Positions 9,399 to 18,361 of a DNA stretch of 48,223 nt are shown in pieces (position 1 is the first letter of the stretch; every line of letters begins with the position of its first letter). The stretch covers positions 1 to 48,223 of the forward strand of contig CABYGI010000007.1 of assembly GCA_902518475.1 (NCBI GenBank), written 5' to 3'. Under the pieces are notes generated by a model that saw nothing but the letters and a program-made list of their open reading frames with translations, did no database searches and had not been told where the DNA came from. Source of the DNA: an uncultured Prochlorococcus sp. (GTDB lineage: Bacteria > Cyanobacteriota > Cyanobacteriia > PCC-6307 > Cyanobiaceae). A program made the position numbers and the translations under genes.

Positions 9399-10409
9399 TT
9401 TTTTAGTCATTTCCGTTGCAGCTTTTATAGCCTCAATCATGCTTTGCGATTGAGCTATCCCTTTGCCAGCAATATCAAATCCTGTACCATGATCTGGAGA
9501 TGTTCTTATAAAAGGCAAACCAAGTGTGGTATTTACCGAGTAATTAAGAGCTATAACTTTAATTGGTATTAAACCTTGATCATGATACATAGCAAGAATC
9601 CCATCATGTTTTTCAGCATCTTTATGTCTCCACGCTTTTGCGGATGAGTTCCAACAACTATCTGGTGATATGGGTCCTGATAATTCAATATCTCTATTCT
9701 TTTCACTCCAAGCAATCAACGAATCATTAAGCCAATCTTTCTCTTCATTACCTAAAATGCCCTCTTCGCCTGCGTGAGGGTTTAATCCTGCAACTTTTAA
9801 AACAGGTTTTTTATTGTATTTAATACAAAATTCTTTGAAAAGATCTAATTTAGAGTGGATTAATTTTGTATTTAGCTTTTTTGGTACCTCACAAAGTGGT
9901 ATGTGGGTTGTAGCAAGCAGCGTATTAAATCTCCAACCTGTTATTGGGGATTTAGCTGTGAATAACATTCCAACATTCTTTGTTCCACATGATTTTGCTA
10001 ATACTTCAGTCTGTCCAGAGAAGTAATGACCTGCAAGTGACCAAGATTTCTTACAAATTGGTCCAGTAACAAGTGCTGAATTAGGATATTGTTTTACAAT
10101 TTCAATTGCTTTTATTAAATAATAGAAACTTGAATCACCATAACTCGATTTAGATTTATTATTGTATGGAGAAATTTCGAGATCATAAATTTGTAAAGAA
10201 TTTGGATTTGCTAGTTTTTTTAAACCAAGAGCCTTGAGGTGTTTATATGTATTGAAAAGATTTTTTTTTGAACCTACCAATATAAAGTCAATATTGTTTG
10301 GCAACTTATTAGAACAAAGAGCTTTTAAAATTATTTCAGGCCCTATTCCAGATTCATCACCAACGCTTAATACAATCTTAAAAGTATTATTAGTGTTTTG
10401 TATATTCAT
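9375..10409 (-). CDS. pdxA: 4-hydroxythreonine-4-phosphate dehydrogenase
   Basis: PdxA oxidises 4-phosphohydroxythreonine in the DXP-independent-salvage-type pyridoxal phosphate pathway of bacteria and acts as a cytosolic metalloenzyme. The SVGDESGIGPEIILKAL start, the metal-site His residues in LATTHIPLCEVP, GLNPHAGEEG and MYHDQGLIPIKV, and the C-terminal RTSPDHGTGFDIAGKG motif are present. The length of 344 aa is usual. It lies 20 bp downstream of the SDR-like gene on the same strand. Its 3' end overlaps accB. Confidence 0.95.
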   Translation of the reverse strand: MNIQNTNNTFKIVLSVGDESGIGPEIILKALCSNKLPNNIDFILVGSKKNLFNTYKHLKALGLKKLANPNSLQIYDLEISPYNNKSKSSYGDSSFYYLIKAIEIVKQYPNSALVTGPICKKSWSLAGHYFSGQTEVLAKSCGTKNVGMLFTAKSPITGWRFNTLLATTHIPLCEVPKKLNTKLIHSKLDLFKEFCIKYNKKPVLKVAGLNPHAGEEGILGNEEKDWLNDSLIAWSEKNRDIELSGPISPDSCWNSSAKAWRHKDAEKHDGILAMYHDQGLIPIKVIALNYSVNTTLGLPFIRTSPDHGTGFDIAGKGIAQSQSMIEAIKAATEMTKKSGLLNTH

Positions 10410-10429
10410 AAAAAGTTTTAATTTATTTT

Positions 10430-11308
10430 TTAACTATTAAAAAAGCAGTTTTTTAGGCCTAGTTTATAGTTTTTATAAATTAGTTTATATCCAAGTGTTT
10501 CGCATAATAGTTTATTAGAGACTCTTCTATTTTCCATCCAAAAAGATTGAGCAATAGGTGATAATTCTTTTTTTGCGTCTTCAAATGATATTGGACTTGG
10601 CATTTTTAAGCCAAGTAGATCGTAACAATATTGAATTACTTCTATTTGAGAAGAGGGTTCGTCGTCTGCCACATTAATGATTTGGTGAAACTTTAAACTA
10701 TCTCTGTTTTGTAATAAATAAATAATCGCATGTGTAATATCAGCAACGTGAACTCTTGAAAAAACTTGAGATTTTTTTAATATAACTCGAATTTTTTTAT
10801 TTTTGATTGCTTCAAATGTAGATCTTCCAGGTCCATAGATGCCAGGTAATCTAAAAATTTGCACAGGCAAACTAGATTCAATCCATTTTTTTTCGCAATT
10901 TAATCTATTGTGACTTCTTTTCTGAAAAGGATTAGGCTGATCTATCTCAGAAACCCAACCACCTTCAGTGTTTCCATATACTCCTGTAGTAGATAAATAT
11001 CCAACCCATTCAAGGGATAAATCTTGTAATTTACTTTGAAGCCTTTCTAATACGGGATCGTTACCATTTTTGTCAGGAGGTATGCAACTAAGAATATGAG
11101 TAACTCCATCAAAAATCTTTTCATTAGGAAGAATGCCATTTTCACTGTCGAAAACAAAACTATTTGGGTCACTGTTTGCACATCTTGAGCTTGTTAAAAC
11201 AGTGCAACCGAATTTTCTAATAGTCTTTGCAAAAAAACTACCGCTGAAACCACATCCTAAAATTAAAAATTTACTTTTATTTCCTAGTAAACTTGCAGAT
11301 TTCTTCAT
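10430..11308 (-). CDS. NAD-dependent epimerase/dehydratase-like (atypical SDR) protein
   Basis: This 292-aa Rossmann protein has an N-terminal FLILGCGFSGSFFAK dinucleotide loop (GxGxxG type). A GYLSTTGVYG segment corresponds to the SDR catalytic Ser/Thr-Tyr region, and PGIYGPGRS and a VHVADITHAI segment are typical of extended SDR sugar epimerases. The usual YxxxK is poorly conserved: the tyrosine region reads SHNRLNCEKKWI. The substrate is therefore unclear. It precedes pdxA by 20 bp and may share its transcript. The family call is good; any specific epimerase function is not supported. Confidence 0.8.
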   Translation of the reverse strand: MKKSASLLGNKSKFLILGCGFSGSFFAKTIRKFGCTVLTSSRCANSDPNSFVFDSENGILPNEKIFDGVTHILSCIPPDKNGNDPVLERLQSKLQDLSLEWVGYLSTTGVYGNTEGGWVSEIDQPNPFQKRSHNRLNCEKKWIESSLPVQIFRLPGIYGPGRSTFEAIKNKKIRVILKKSQVFSRVHVADITHAIIYLLQNRDSLKFHQIINVADDEPSSQIEVIQYCYDLLGLKMPSPISFEDAKKELSPIAQSFWMENRRVSNKLLCETLGYKLIYKNYKLGLKNCFFNS

Positions 11309-11343
11309 GCTAGGCTATAGTAGTACATATGTATTAATTGATA

Positions 11344-11571
11344 ATGAAGACAGCTCTTAAGCCTGATTTGGAATCAAAAACTTTCTGTATTAGCAAAACT
11401 TATTCCCCTCTTATAGAGAAAGAAATAAGTTTAATTAATTTTAAATTCTACCAAAAATTATTTGTCCTTTTTATTTCATTTTCGACAATTTTAATATACC
11501 CAGAATTGCCAAAAGAATTAGAAAATATCTGTGAGAGTTATAACTCTAGAAAAATATGTAATGTTTGGTAG
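11344..11571 (+). CDS. Small hypothetical membrane-anchored or secreted two-cysteine protein
   Basis: I do not recognise a characterised family. The start is the ATG at 11344 (MKTALKPDL); a TTG six bases upstream is less likely. The 75-aa product has a charged first half, then one hydrophobic stretch (about 38-54, LFVLFISFSTILIY). It ends in a short segment with two cysteines spaced ten apart (ENICESYNSRKICNVW). The layout of a long N-region, one membrane segment and a short Cys-pair tail suggests an exported or membrane-anchored mini-protein. It ends one base before the convergent HNH gene and is divergent from the SDR gene. Confidence 0.6.
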   Translation: MKTALKPDLESKTFCISKTYSPLIEKEISLINFKFYQKLFVLFISFSTILIYPELPKELENICESYNSRKICNVW

Positions 11572-11973
11572 TCAGGCTGCTTTATATTCTGATTTATCTT
11601 TTTCGTAATTTTTATTGTTTACCTTGAAATTCGGGTTGGCCCATTGCAGTAATCTAATGGCTAATCTTAAATCTCCTTCTAACCAAGCTCTTATAGCCAT
11701 TGCTCTTCGAGGATCATAAAATTTTTGCTTTCTGTACCAATACAAAGCATTTTCATCCGATTTATCTCCATTACAAGAAAGACATGCAGGGACACAGTTT
11801 TCTGTTGAACTTAAGCCTCCGTGGCTTCGTGGTATTACATGATCGATGGATTCAGATGGTTTTCCGCAATATATGCAACTTTTTCCTGTAAACCTATGAA
11901 TAGATTTTCGCCATTGTCTAAATCTAAACTTAGGACATAAATCTTCTAAAAACACCGCATCATTAATATGCAT
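11572..11973 (-). CDS. HNH endonuclease family protein
   Basis: This 133-aa protein contains an HNH module. A zinc pair CIYCGK (about 34-37) is followed by SIDHVIPRSHGG with the catalytic His, then NCVPACLSCNGDKSD with the second Cys pair and the conserved Asn. HNH domains cut DNA using one metal ion. Outside the motif it has a basic N-terminus (FRFRQWRKSIHRF) and a C-terminal region rich in Trp and Arg. Stand-alone proteins of this type occur widely in cyanobacteria, with unknown role. It is a single gene with a 163-bp upstream gap. Confidence 0.88.
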   Translation of the reverse strand: MHINDAVFLEDLCPKFRFRQWRKSIHRFTGKSCIYCGKPSESIDHVIPRSHGGLSSTENCVPACLSCNGDKSDENALYWYRKQKFYDPRRAMAIRAWLEGDLRLAIRLLQWANPNFKVNNKNYEKDKSEYKAA

Positions 11974-12136
11974 TCGGCCTGTTTAATTAAATAAATAATC
12001 GCTCGAATATATCAAAAGTCAATATTGATTTATCATCTTTTAGCTGAATTTCAGCTCAAAATTATAATTTAGTGTTTTTAGATACAAATTAATATTTTTG
12101 AAAATTTTATTTATGAAATTCAAATTTTCAAATTTT

Positions 12137-12613
12137 TTAATAATTGTATCTTTCTAGAGTTTCGTCAGTGAATTCTTCATTAAATTCTCCATTAATTTCT
12201 TCATTGGTTTCTTCTAATTCTTTTTCTAATCTTTTTTTTCTCTCTTCTCTTTCTTTTGCTTCTTGAATTTTTCTTTGTTCTTCTTTTTCTAGATCTCTTA
12301 TGAGTTGCCTATTTGGATGAAGATTGTCTAAGTATTCGATACAATAACTAAATTTGTCTTTTTCTCTTATAACTGTCTCAGTAATTTGGGCTGCTGCGTT
12401 TTTAGGTGAAACTTTGAAAAGGCCTCCTTTTTGTTTTTTGATATAAGAATATGCGGCATCCCAACTACTCTCATGATCATTACCACCATCTCTCATAGTA
12501 CAGAAGATTTCTGCTCCAAATGAACTTGCATTCACTTTTGTGGTAGTAAAAGTAAAAGGAGTCAATATTCCTAAAGCCAAAAATATTAGTTTTTTCTGTT
12601 TAAAACTTTGCAT
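12137..12613 (-). CDS. Secreted protein of unknown function with charged C-terminus
   Basis: I do not recognise a named function. The 158-aa product has a clear signal peptide (basic MQSFKQKK, hydrophobic LIFLALGILTPFTFTTT, likely cleavage after KVNA). A small folded part (about 30-105) has two cysteines, in FCTMRDGG and FSYCIEYL, and could form a disulfide. A strongly charged Glu/Lys/Arg segment (about 108-145) looks like a helix or coiled coil. The product is probably periplasmic or lumenal. It sits between the HNH gene and the AbrB-like gene on the same strand, with gaps of 163 and 56 bp. Confidence 0.7.
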   Translation of the reverse strand: MQSFKQKKLIFLALGILTPFTFTTTKVNASSFGAEIFCTMRDGGNDHESSWDAAYSYIKKQKGGLFKVSPKNAAAQITETVIREKDKFSYCIEYLDNLHPNRQLIRDLEKEEQRKIQEAKEREERKKRLEKELEETNEEINGEFNEEFTDETLERYNY

Positions 12614-12669
12614 TAAACTTTTTTCTTCTCTTTAAAAATATCTTTTATTGTGAATATGTCTATAGAAAT

Positions 12670-13182
12670 TTAAGATTTTATTACTCCTAATAAATTTAAG
12701 CCCTTAACAACTAAAGGAAGAATTAAAAGCACAGTAATTAATCTAACAGCGTGAAGAGTTGCTACTGCAGCTCCTACTCCATATTCTGATCCCACAAGAC
12801 TCATTCCGCTAATCCCGCCTGGCGCAGCTCCTAGAATTGTTGTTATCACATCTATATTTAGTAATCTACTTGTCCATAATCCAATTGTTAGTCCGGTTAT
12901 AACAAGAGTAAAAGTTATTAAAATAGCAGGCTTCCATAAGTTTTGGATATCAACTAATGAGTCTTTTGTTAACGATGTACCAATCACTGTTCCAATTCCA
13001 ATTTCTAATATCGTTCTTGTGCCAATTGGCCACTCTGCAATGTCTAATTTGTCACTTATGCTTAGGAAACTTGCACCTAATAAAGCGCCAGCTAACGGAG
13101 CTGCAGGGATACCAGTTTTGAGAGCTAAAGCTCCAAAAATTCCACCAGCAATTAAGTAATAGATGAGATTTATGTTTGGCAT
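12670..13182 (-). CDS. AbrB-type membrane protein (single-repeat)
   Basis: This 170-aa protein is hydrophobic, with about five membrane segments and Gly/Pro-rich turns (GIPAAPLAGALLGA, GAAPGGISGMSLVGSEYG). The pattern matches the AbrB membrane family (often mislabelled putative ammonia monooxygenase), whose longer members carry two tandem copies of this unit. Only one copy is present here, so the protein may dimerise or be a reduced form. The substrate is unknown. It is not the DNA-binding AbrB of Bacillus. Its start lies next to the divergent small gene at 13313. Confidence 0.8.
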   Translation of the reverse strand: MPNINLIYYLIAGGIFGALALKTGIPAAPLAGALLGASFLSISDKLDIAEWPIGTRTILEIGIGTVIGTSLTKDSLVDIQNLWKPAILITFTLVITGLTIGLWTSRLLNIDVITTILGAAPGGISGMSLVGSEYGVGAAVATLHAVRLITVLLILPLVVKGLNLLGVIKS

Positions 13183-13312
13183 AATTTTTATGTTGCTTGG
13201 AAATAATATTAGTCATATTTTTTTTTGGTTGGGTTTTAATCAAATTAATTTTTTGTTTTCTCTCATAATGTCCCCTTTTATTGTCATAATATTACTTAAA
13301 GGGATTAATTTT

Positions 13313-13510
13313 ATGTCTTCTCAAATATCATATAAATCCAATACAAGCCGAATAAAGAAAAAATTATCTTTTTTCGAGGGTGGCCACCAGCTTGAAAAAT
13401 TAGAGTTTGCTCTAGCAATAGCTCAAACTAAGGGAGATGAAAAAAAATCAATTTCTCTTAGAAAAAAGATAGTTGAATTAGGTGGCAATGTTGAAGAGCC
13501 AGGAACCTAA
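13313..13510 (+). CDS. Small hypothetical protein, 65 aa
   Basis: I do not recognise a family with a known function. I start at the ATG at 13313 (MSSQISYKS). An open frame continues upstream to 13163 but adds only hydrophobic low-complexity sequence and overlaps the divergent AbrB-like gene. The product has a basic first half (SRIKKKLSFFEGG) and a helical second half (HQLEKLEFALAIAQTKGDEKKSISLRKKIVELGG), which looks like a helix-turn-helix pair of the TPR type. It ends one base before the convergent aminotransferase. An alternative start is the ATG at 13268. Confidence 0.65.
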   Translation: MSSQISYKSNTSRIKKKLSFFEGGHQLEKLEFALAIAQTKGDEKKSISLRKKIVELGGNVEEPGT

Positions 13511-13511
13511 T

Positions 13512-14675
13512 TCAACTTTTTTCCAGATATCTTGATGCCACTGCTAATGCATCACCAGCTTGTTCAGCTGTAATTTTCTTTTGATCAAGAAGTGTATAGC
13601 TGATTGCAGAAATTACATTAACTATATCTCTATCATTTATATAACCTAAGTGTCCCACTCTGAATATTTTTCCTTTAAGGTGATCTTGACCGCCGGCAAG
13701 AAGAATATCAAATTTATTTTTTATTGTTTTTCTAAATTTTTCAGCATCTATATCTCCAGTTTCTATTGCAGTAATTGAGGGACTTAAACTTTTTTCATCA
13801 GCAAATAATTGTAGATTTAAGGACTTGACAGCATTACTCATAGCTAATTTATGTTTATCATGCCTAAAGAAAATGTTGTCTAATCCTTCTTCTCGCATCA
13901 TTTTTAGGGCTTCGTCTAAAGCAAAAACCAAATTAACCGCAGGAGTAAATGGATTACTGTTATTTAAAAGACTTTTTTTATAGGATTTTAAATTCAAATA
14001 AAATTTTGGTAAATTAGATTTTTCTGCATATTCCCATGCTTTTTGGCTCATCGCTATAAAACTAAGCCCTGGTGGTATCATATATCCCTTTTGTGATCCT
14101 GATGCAACGATATCTAATTCCCATTCATCTACTGGTACATTGCAAGCTCCAAGACTTGTAACGCAGTCAACAATTGATAAAGCTGTATTATGTTCGCGAA
14201 TATATGAACTAATAGTTTTCAGATCATTAATTACACCTGTTGAGGTTTCAGAATGAGTCAAAATAACTGCCTTTATTTCTTTTTGTTTATCTTCCTCTAA
14301 CACTTTTTTGAATTCTTCTGGATCAAGTGGAGTACCCCATTCGGAATCAATTTTTATTACTTCTAAACCAAATTCTTTAGCAACTTTTACCCATCTTTCG
14401 CCAAATTTTCCATTTTCTCCACAAATTACTTTATCTCCTTTACTTAAAGCATTTATTATTCCAGCTTCCATTGCGGCAGTCCCACTACCAGTAATTGTTA
14501 GAACATCATTTTGAGTTTGATGAAGCCATTGTAAGTTTTTGGTAGTGCTTTCAACAAGATCTTGGAATTCTTTACTGCGATGTCCTATTGGATGCTTACT
14601 TAATGCTTGTAAAACTTTTTCTGGAACTGGTGTGGGTCCAGGAATCATCAATGATAATTTTTGTTGTATGGCCAC
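13512..14675 (-). CDS. Class V aminotransferase (alanine--glyoxylate/serine-type)
   Basis: This is a PLP-dependent fold type I aminotransferase. The start MIPGPTPVPEKVLQAL and the IGHRSKEF segment are characteristic of alanine-glyoxylate and serine-glyoxylate aminotransferases. The ITGSGTAAMEAG segment binds the phosphate, and the Schiff-base Lys is in ASGSQKGYM (about residue 195). A likely role is in photorespiratory or serine/glyoxylate nitrogen transfer, but the exact substrates are not readable. Homologues are often labelled soluble hydrogenase small subunit, which nothing in the sequence supports. It is 387 aa and lies divergent from cbiD. Confidence 0.85.
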   Translation of the reverse strand: MAIQQKLSLMIPGPTPVPEKVLQALSKHPIGHRSKEFQDLVESTTKNLQWLHQTQNDVLTITGSGTAAMEAGIINALSKGDKVICGENGKFGERWVKVAKEFGLEVIKIDSEWGTPLDPEEFKKVLEEDKQKEIKAVILTHSETSTGVINDLKTISSYIREHNTALSIVDCVTSLGACNVPVDEWELDIVASGSQKGYMIPPGLSFIAMSQKAWEYAEKSNLPKFYLNLKSYKKSLLNNSNPFTPAVNLVFALDEALKMMREEGLDNIFFRHDKHKLAMSNAVKSLNLQLFADEKSLSPSITAIETGDIDAEKFRKTIKNKFDILLAGGQDHLKGKIFRVGHLGYINDRDIVNVISAISYTLLDQKKITAEQAGDALAVASRYLEKS

Positions 14676-14735
14676 TTTTTGAGAAATAGGTCATTCTTAG
14701 ATTAGTTCTCATTATATATTTTTCAATTACTTGAT

Positions 14736-15848
14736 TTGAAAAAAGGATTTTCTTTACCTGTTTGGGTTGCTGGAGCTGCTAGGTCAGCATTAAAAAAACT
14801 AGTAGGGTTACCATTTGATAATTATGAACTAATAAAAATTCCTAACGAAAAAAAAGAAATAAAAATCGAGATTCATTCTGTTGGCTTACTTAAAGATAAC
14901 TCGCATGCTTTAGGAATTAGCTTTGCAAAGTCAGATTTAGATCTTGATATTACGCAAAATTTAGAAATATGGACAATAGCCTCTTTAGAAAAAATTTCTT
15001 TTAGTAATTCTGTTCAAACAACTCCAATAAATATTATTGCAGGATCTGGGGTTGGTATAAAAAAAGAAACATCAGAGATATGTATTTCTGATTTCGCAAA
15101 AGAAGTTATAAATAAAAATTTATTAGATATTATTCCCGAAGGCTTTAATTTGAAATTAGAAATTATTTTTCCAAATGGAGAGTTTTTAGCTGAAAGAACT
15201 AGTAATAAGTCATTTGGTATTGTTGAGGGATTATCTATTATTGGAACTTCTGCTGAGACTTATTCGAGTGCTTCACCTGATCAATTGGAAGCGGCTAAAG
15301 CTAACCTAACAAAATTAATTCAAAATGATTTTAAAGGGAAAGTTGTTTTTGTTATTGGTGAAAATGGTTTAGATTTGGCAAAAACTTATAATATTGATTT
15401 ACCTATTATCAAAATTGGAAATTGGATAGGCCCATTATTAGTTGATGCCGCAATAAAAAAAGTTAAAACTGTAATTCTTTTTGGTTATCATGGAAAACTA
15501 ATTAAGTTAGCAGGTGGTATTTTTCATACGCATAATCATTTAGCTGATGCAAGAATTGAGATTCTTGTTTATTTAGCTGTCCAAGAAAAGTTGCCGCTTG
15601 AAATAATAGTTAAATTATCTGCGTTAAATACTCTTGAGGATGGATTATTACTACTTGAACGATTTAATAAATCTTTAGCTGATAAATTATTTAAGAATCT
15701 ATCAAATACGATAGAGAAACGTTCTTTTGCTTACGTAAATAGGTATGTAAAAACGGATATGGAAATCGCATCAATCATTTTTGATAGAAAAAGAAAAATA
15801 AGGTGGGCTGGAAATTATGGTAATAATTATTTTTCTTATTTTAAGTGA
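14736..15848 (+). CDS. cbiD: Cobalt-precorrin-5B C1-methyltransferase
   Basis: CbiD methylates C1 of cobalt-precorrin-5B with SAM in the anaerobic-type corrin ring pathway to (pseudo)cobalamin. GSGVGI, FPNGEFLAERTSNKSFGIVEGLSIIGTSAETYS and the later GYHGKLIKLAGGIFHTHNHLADAR match CbiD blocks. The length of 370 aa is normal. The start appears to be TTG at 14736 (read as MKKGFSLPVWVAGAARSAL), since no upstream in-frame ATG exists close by. It precedes guaA by 55 bp on the same strand. Confidence 0.93.
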   Translation: MKKGFSLPVWVAGAARSALKKLVGLPFDNYELIKIPNEKKEIKIEIHSVGLLKDNSHALGISFAKSDLDLDITQNLEIWTIASLEKISFSNSVQTTPINIIAGSGVGIKKETSEICISDFAKEVINKNLLDIIPEGFNLKLEIIFPNGEFLAERTSNKSFGIVEGLSIIGTSAETYSSASPDQLEAAKANLTKLIQNDFKGKVVFVIGENGLDLAKTYNIDLPIIKIGNWIGPLLVDAAIKKVKTVILFGYHGKLIKLAGGIFHTHNHLADARIEILVYLAVQEKLPLEIIVKLSALNTLEDGLLLLERFNKSLADKLFKNLSNTIEKRSFAYVNRYVKTDMEIASIIFDRKRKIRWAGNYGNNYFSYFK

Positions 15849-15903
15849 GATTAATTTTCTTATTCATTATGCTTTTGTAAATAAATTGAGCTAACTTTTA
15901 TAC

Positions 15904-17490
15904 ATGAGTCAAATACCTTTAACAAAAGAACGAGATCCTTCAATATTGATTTTAGATTTCGGATCTCAATATTCTGAATTGATCGCAAGAAGAATTAGAG
16001 AAACGAATGTTTTTTCTCTTGTGGTCAGTAATTCTATTTCAATTGAGGATATTAATGAAATTAATCCTAAAGGGATCATTTTGAGTGGAGGCCCAAATTC
16101 TGTATATGAACAAAATGCTCCAAAATGTGATGAAAAAATTTTTAATTTAGGAATCCCTATTCTTGGCATATGTTATGGAATGCAATTAATGGTCAAAGAA
16201 ACTGGAGGATCTGTTATTTCAGCCTCTAAAAAAGCTGAATATGGTAGAGCGCCAATTAATATAGATCTAAAATCTGACCTCCTTGCTGATGTAGAAGATA
16301 AATCTATTATGTGGATGAGTCATGGCGATTCAATTAATTGTTTGCCTGATGGATTTAATAAAATTGCTCATACTGAGAATACACTTCATGCAGCAATTTC
16401 AAATGATGTAAAGAAACTATATGGCGTACAATTTCATCCTGAAGTTATTCATTCAGAATTTGGGATGACGGTAATTAAAAATTTTGTTTATAGAATTGCT
16501 AGTTGTGCGGCTGATTGGACAACTGAAACGTATATAGAAGAAACTATTCCTCGGATAAGAGAGCAAGTTGGTAATAAAAAAGTTTTGCTTGCCTTGTCTG
16601 GAGGAGTTGACTCCTCAACTCTTGCATTTCTTCTCAATAAAGCAATTGGAAACCAGCTTACATGCATGTTTATAGATCAAGGATTTATGAGAAAAGGTGA
16701 ACCAGAATTTTTAATGAATTTTTTTGATAAGAAATTTCATATAAAAGTTGAATACATAAATGCAAGGGAAAGATTTATTGCCAAATTAAAAGGGATTACT
16801 GATCCAGAACAAAAAAGGAAAATTATTGGTGAAGAATTTATTAGAGTATTTGAAGAAGAAAGCAGTAGATTGGGACCTTTTCAGTATTTAGCACAAGGTA
16901 CTCTTTATCCTGATGTTATTGAAAGTGCTGGTACTAATGTTGATCCTAAAACAGGTGAAAGAATAGCTGTAAAAATAAAGAGCCATCATAATGTGGGTGG
17001 ATTGCCAAAAGATTTACAATTTAAATTAGTTGAGCCATTAAGAAAACTTTTTAAGGATGAAGTCCGACAAGTGGGCGCTGCGTTAGGTCTGCCGGATGAA
17101 ATTATAAAAAGGCATCCATTCCCAGGACCAGGATTAGCTATAAGAATTTTGGGAGAGGTTAATAATGAAAAACTTAATTGTTTAAGAGATGCAGACTGGA
17201 TAGTAAGAGATGAAATTAAAAAAGCAGGTCTTTACAATGATATTTGGCAAGCTTTTGCAGTATTGTTACCTGTGAAAACCGTAGGAGTTATGGGTGATAA
17301 AAGGACTTATGCTTGGCCAATAGTTTTACGTTGTGTATCAAGTGAAGATGGTATGACAGCTGATTGGTCAAAAATTCCTTTTAAGATTTTGGAGAGGATT
17401 GCAAATAGAATCGTGAATGAAGTAATTTTAGTTAATAGAGTTGTTTATGATATTACAAGCAAACCTCCTGGAACTATTGAGTGGGAGTAG
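15904..17490 (+). CDS. guaA: GMP synthase (glutamine-hydrolysing)
   Basis: GuaA aminates XMP to GMP using ammonia from glutamine. The N-terminal class I glutamine amidotransferase domain has the nucleophile in GICYGMQLM (Cys about 88) and the His-Glu pair in FHPEV (about 178). The ATP-pyrophosphatase domain starts with LSGGVDSST (about 231). The C-terminal dimerisation domain has [16 protein letters not shown] and ends with the conserved KPPGTIEWE. The length of 528 aa is usual. Confidence 0.97.
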   Translation: MSQIPLTKERDPSILILDFGSQYSELIARRIRETNVFSLVVSNSISIEDINEINPKGIILSGGPNSVYEQNAPKCDEKIFNLGIPILGICYGMQLMVKETGGSVISASKKAEYGRAPINIDLKSDLLADVEDKSIMWMSHGDSINCLPDGFNKIAHTENTLHAAISNDVKKLYGVQFHPEVIHSEFGMTVIKNFVYRIASCAADWTTETYIEETIPRIREQVGNKKVLLALSGGVDSSTLAFLLNKAIGNQLTCMFIDQGFMRKGEPEFLMNFFDKKFHIKVEYINARERFIAKLKGITDPEQKRKIIGEEFIRVFEEESSRLGPFQYLAQGTLYPDVIESAGTNVDPKTGERIAVKIKSHHNVGGLPKDLQFKLVEPLRKLFKDEVRQVGAALGLPDEIIKRHPFPGPGLAIRILGEVNNEKLNCLRDADWIVRDEIKKAGLYNDIWQAFAVLLPVKTVGVMGDKRTYAWPIVLRCVSSEDGMTADWSKIPFKILERIANRIVNEVILVNRVVYDITSKPPGTIEWE

Positions 17491-17567
17491 GTGAACAAAT
17501 ATTCAAACAAAAAGCCTCTTATCTTATTCTTATGTAAGAAATATTTTTAAATGAGATATTTATCGTA

Positions 17568-18281
17568 ATGAGCGAGATTATTAAATTAAGTAGATCTACT
17601 GTTGAGAAATATCTTAGTTGTCCAAGATGTTGTGTACTTGATAAAAAATATCAAATAAAACCACCATCATTACCATTTACTCTAAATATAGCTGTAGATA
17701 ATTTGTGTAAAAATGAATTTGATTACTATAGAAAAATTCAGAAGCCGCATCCTTTATTTACTGAACATGGTATTGATGCAGTTCCTTTTAAACATAATGA
17801 TTTAGAACGTTGGAGAAGTAATTTTCAAGGTATAAGATATAGGTCAATTGACCATAATTATGATTTTGGTGGAGCTGTGGATGATATTTGGCAGAAAAAA
17901 AATGGTGATCTTATTATCGTTGATGTAAAAGCCACATCTAGAAATAATTTTGATTGGTCTGAGACTTTTAATAAATACGATTATGCGAAAGCTTATAAGA
18001 GACAATTAGAAATGTATCAATGGTTGTTTAAAAAAAATGGTTTTCAAGTAGCTAAAGAAGCTTATCTTTTATATTTCAATGGGAAGAAAAATGAAGAGTT
18101 TTTTAATAACCAATTAAATTTTGACTTACATCTAATTAAATTAGATTGTTCTACTTCATGGGTAGAAAATAAGATAATTGATACGGTCAATTTATTGCGT
18201 TCTGATAATTTCCCCAAACCTTCATTAAACTGTGAATATTGTAATTATTTAAAGAGGCGTTGGCAATTGTCGATAACCTAA
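17568..18281 (+). CDS. PD-(D/E)XK nuclease-like protein (Cas4/RecB nuclease type)
   Basis: This 237-aa protein carries motifs of the RecB/Cas4 nuclease family. The N-terminal LSRSTVEKYLSCPRC (residues 7-21) resembles the family start. The active-site region reads GGAVDDIW (Asp105/106) then IIVDVKAT (Asp119, Lys121), followed by QLEMY (Gln146, Tyr150). Cysteines 18, 21 and 22 near the N-terminus and 222 and 225 near the C-terminus (CEYC) are placed like those that hold a 4Fe-4S cluster in Cas4 and AddB. It is a lone gene with no cas, rec or add neighbours. The family call is likely from motifs; substrate and role are unknown. Confidence 0.75.
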   Translation: MSEIIKLSRSTVEKYLSCPRCCVLDKKYQIKPPSLPFTLNIAVDNLCKNEFDYYRKIQKPHPLFTEHGIDAVPFKHNDLERWRSNFQGIRYRSIDHNYDFGGAVDDIWQKKNGDLIIVDVKATSRNNFDWSETFNKYDYAKAYKRQLEMYQWLFKKNGFQVAKEAYLLYFNGKKNEEFFNNQLNFDLHLIKLDCSTSWVENKIIDTVNLLRSDNFPKPSLNCEYCNYLKRRWQLSIT

Positions 18282-18361
18282 TATTTATAGGATAATTTTT
18301 TATATTTCTGGAAAAATATTGAATAAAAGATAATCTTTAAATAGATTATTAATTTTGAACT

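Noticed and set aside
13163..13312. Upstream hydrophobic extension of the 65-aa gene
   Set aside because: It overlaps the divergent AbrB-like gene and is low-complexity; ATG 13313 is a simpler start.
13512..14675. Soluble hydrogenase small subunit label
   Set aside because: The sequence is a PLP class V aminotransferase with the Schiff-base Lys; no hydrogenase motif is present.
17527..17540. Terminator after guaA (TTCTTA/TAAGAA)
   Set aside because: The stem is all A/T with a 2-nt loop and is too weak to claim in this AT-rich DNA.
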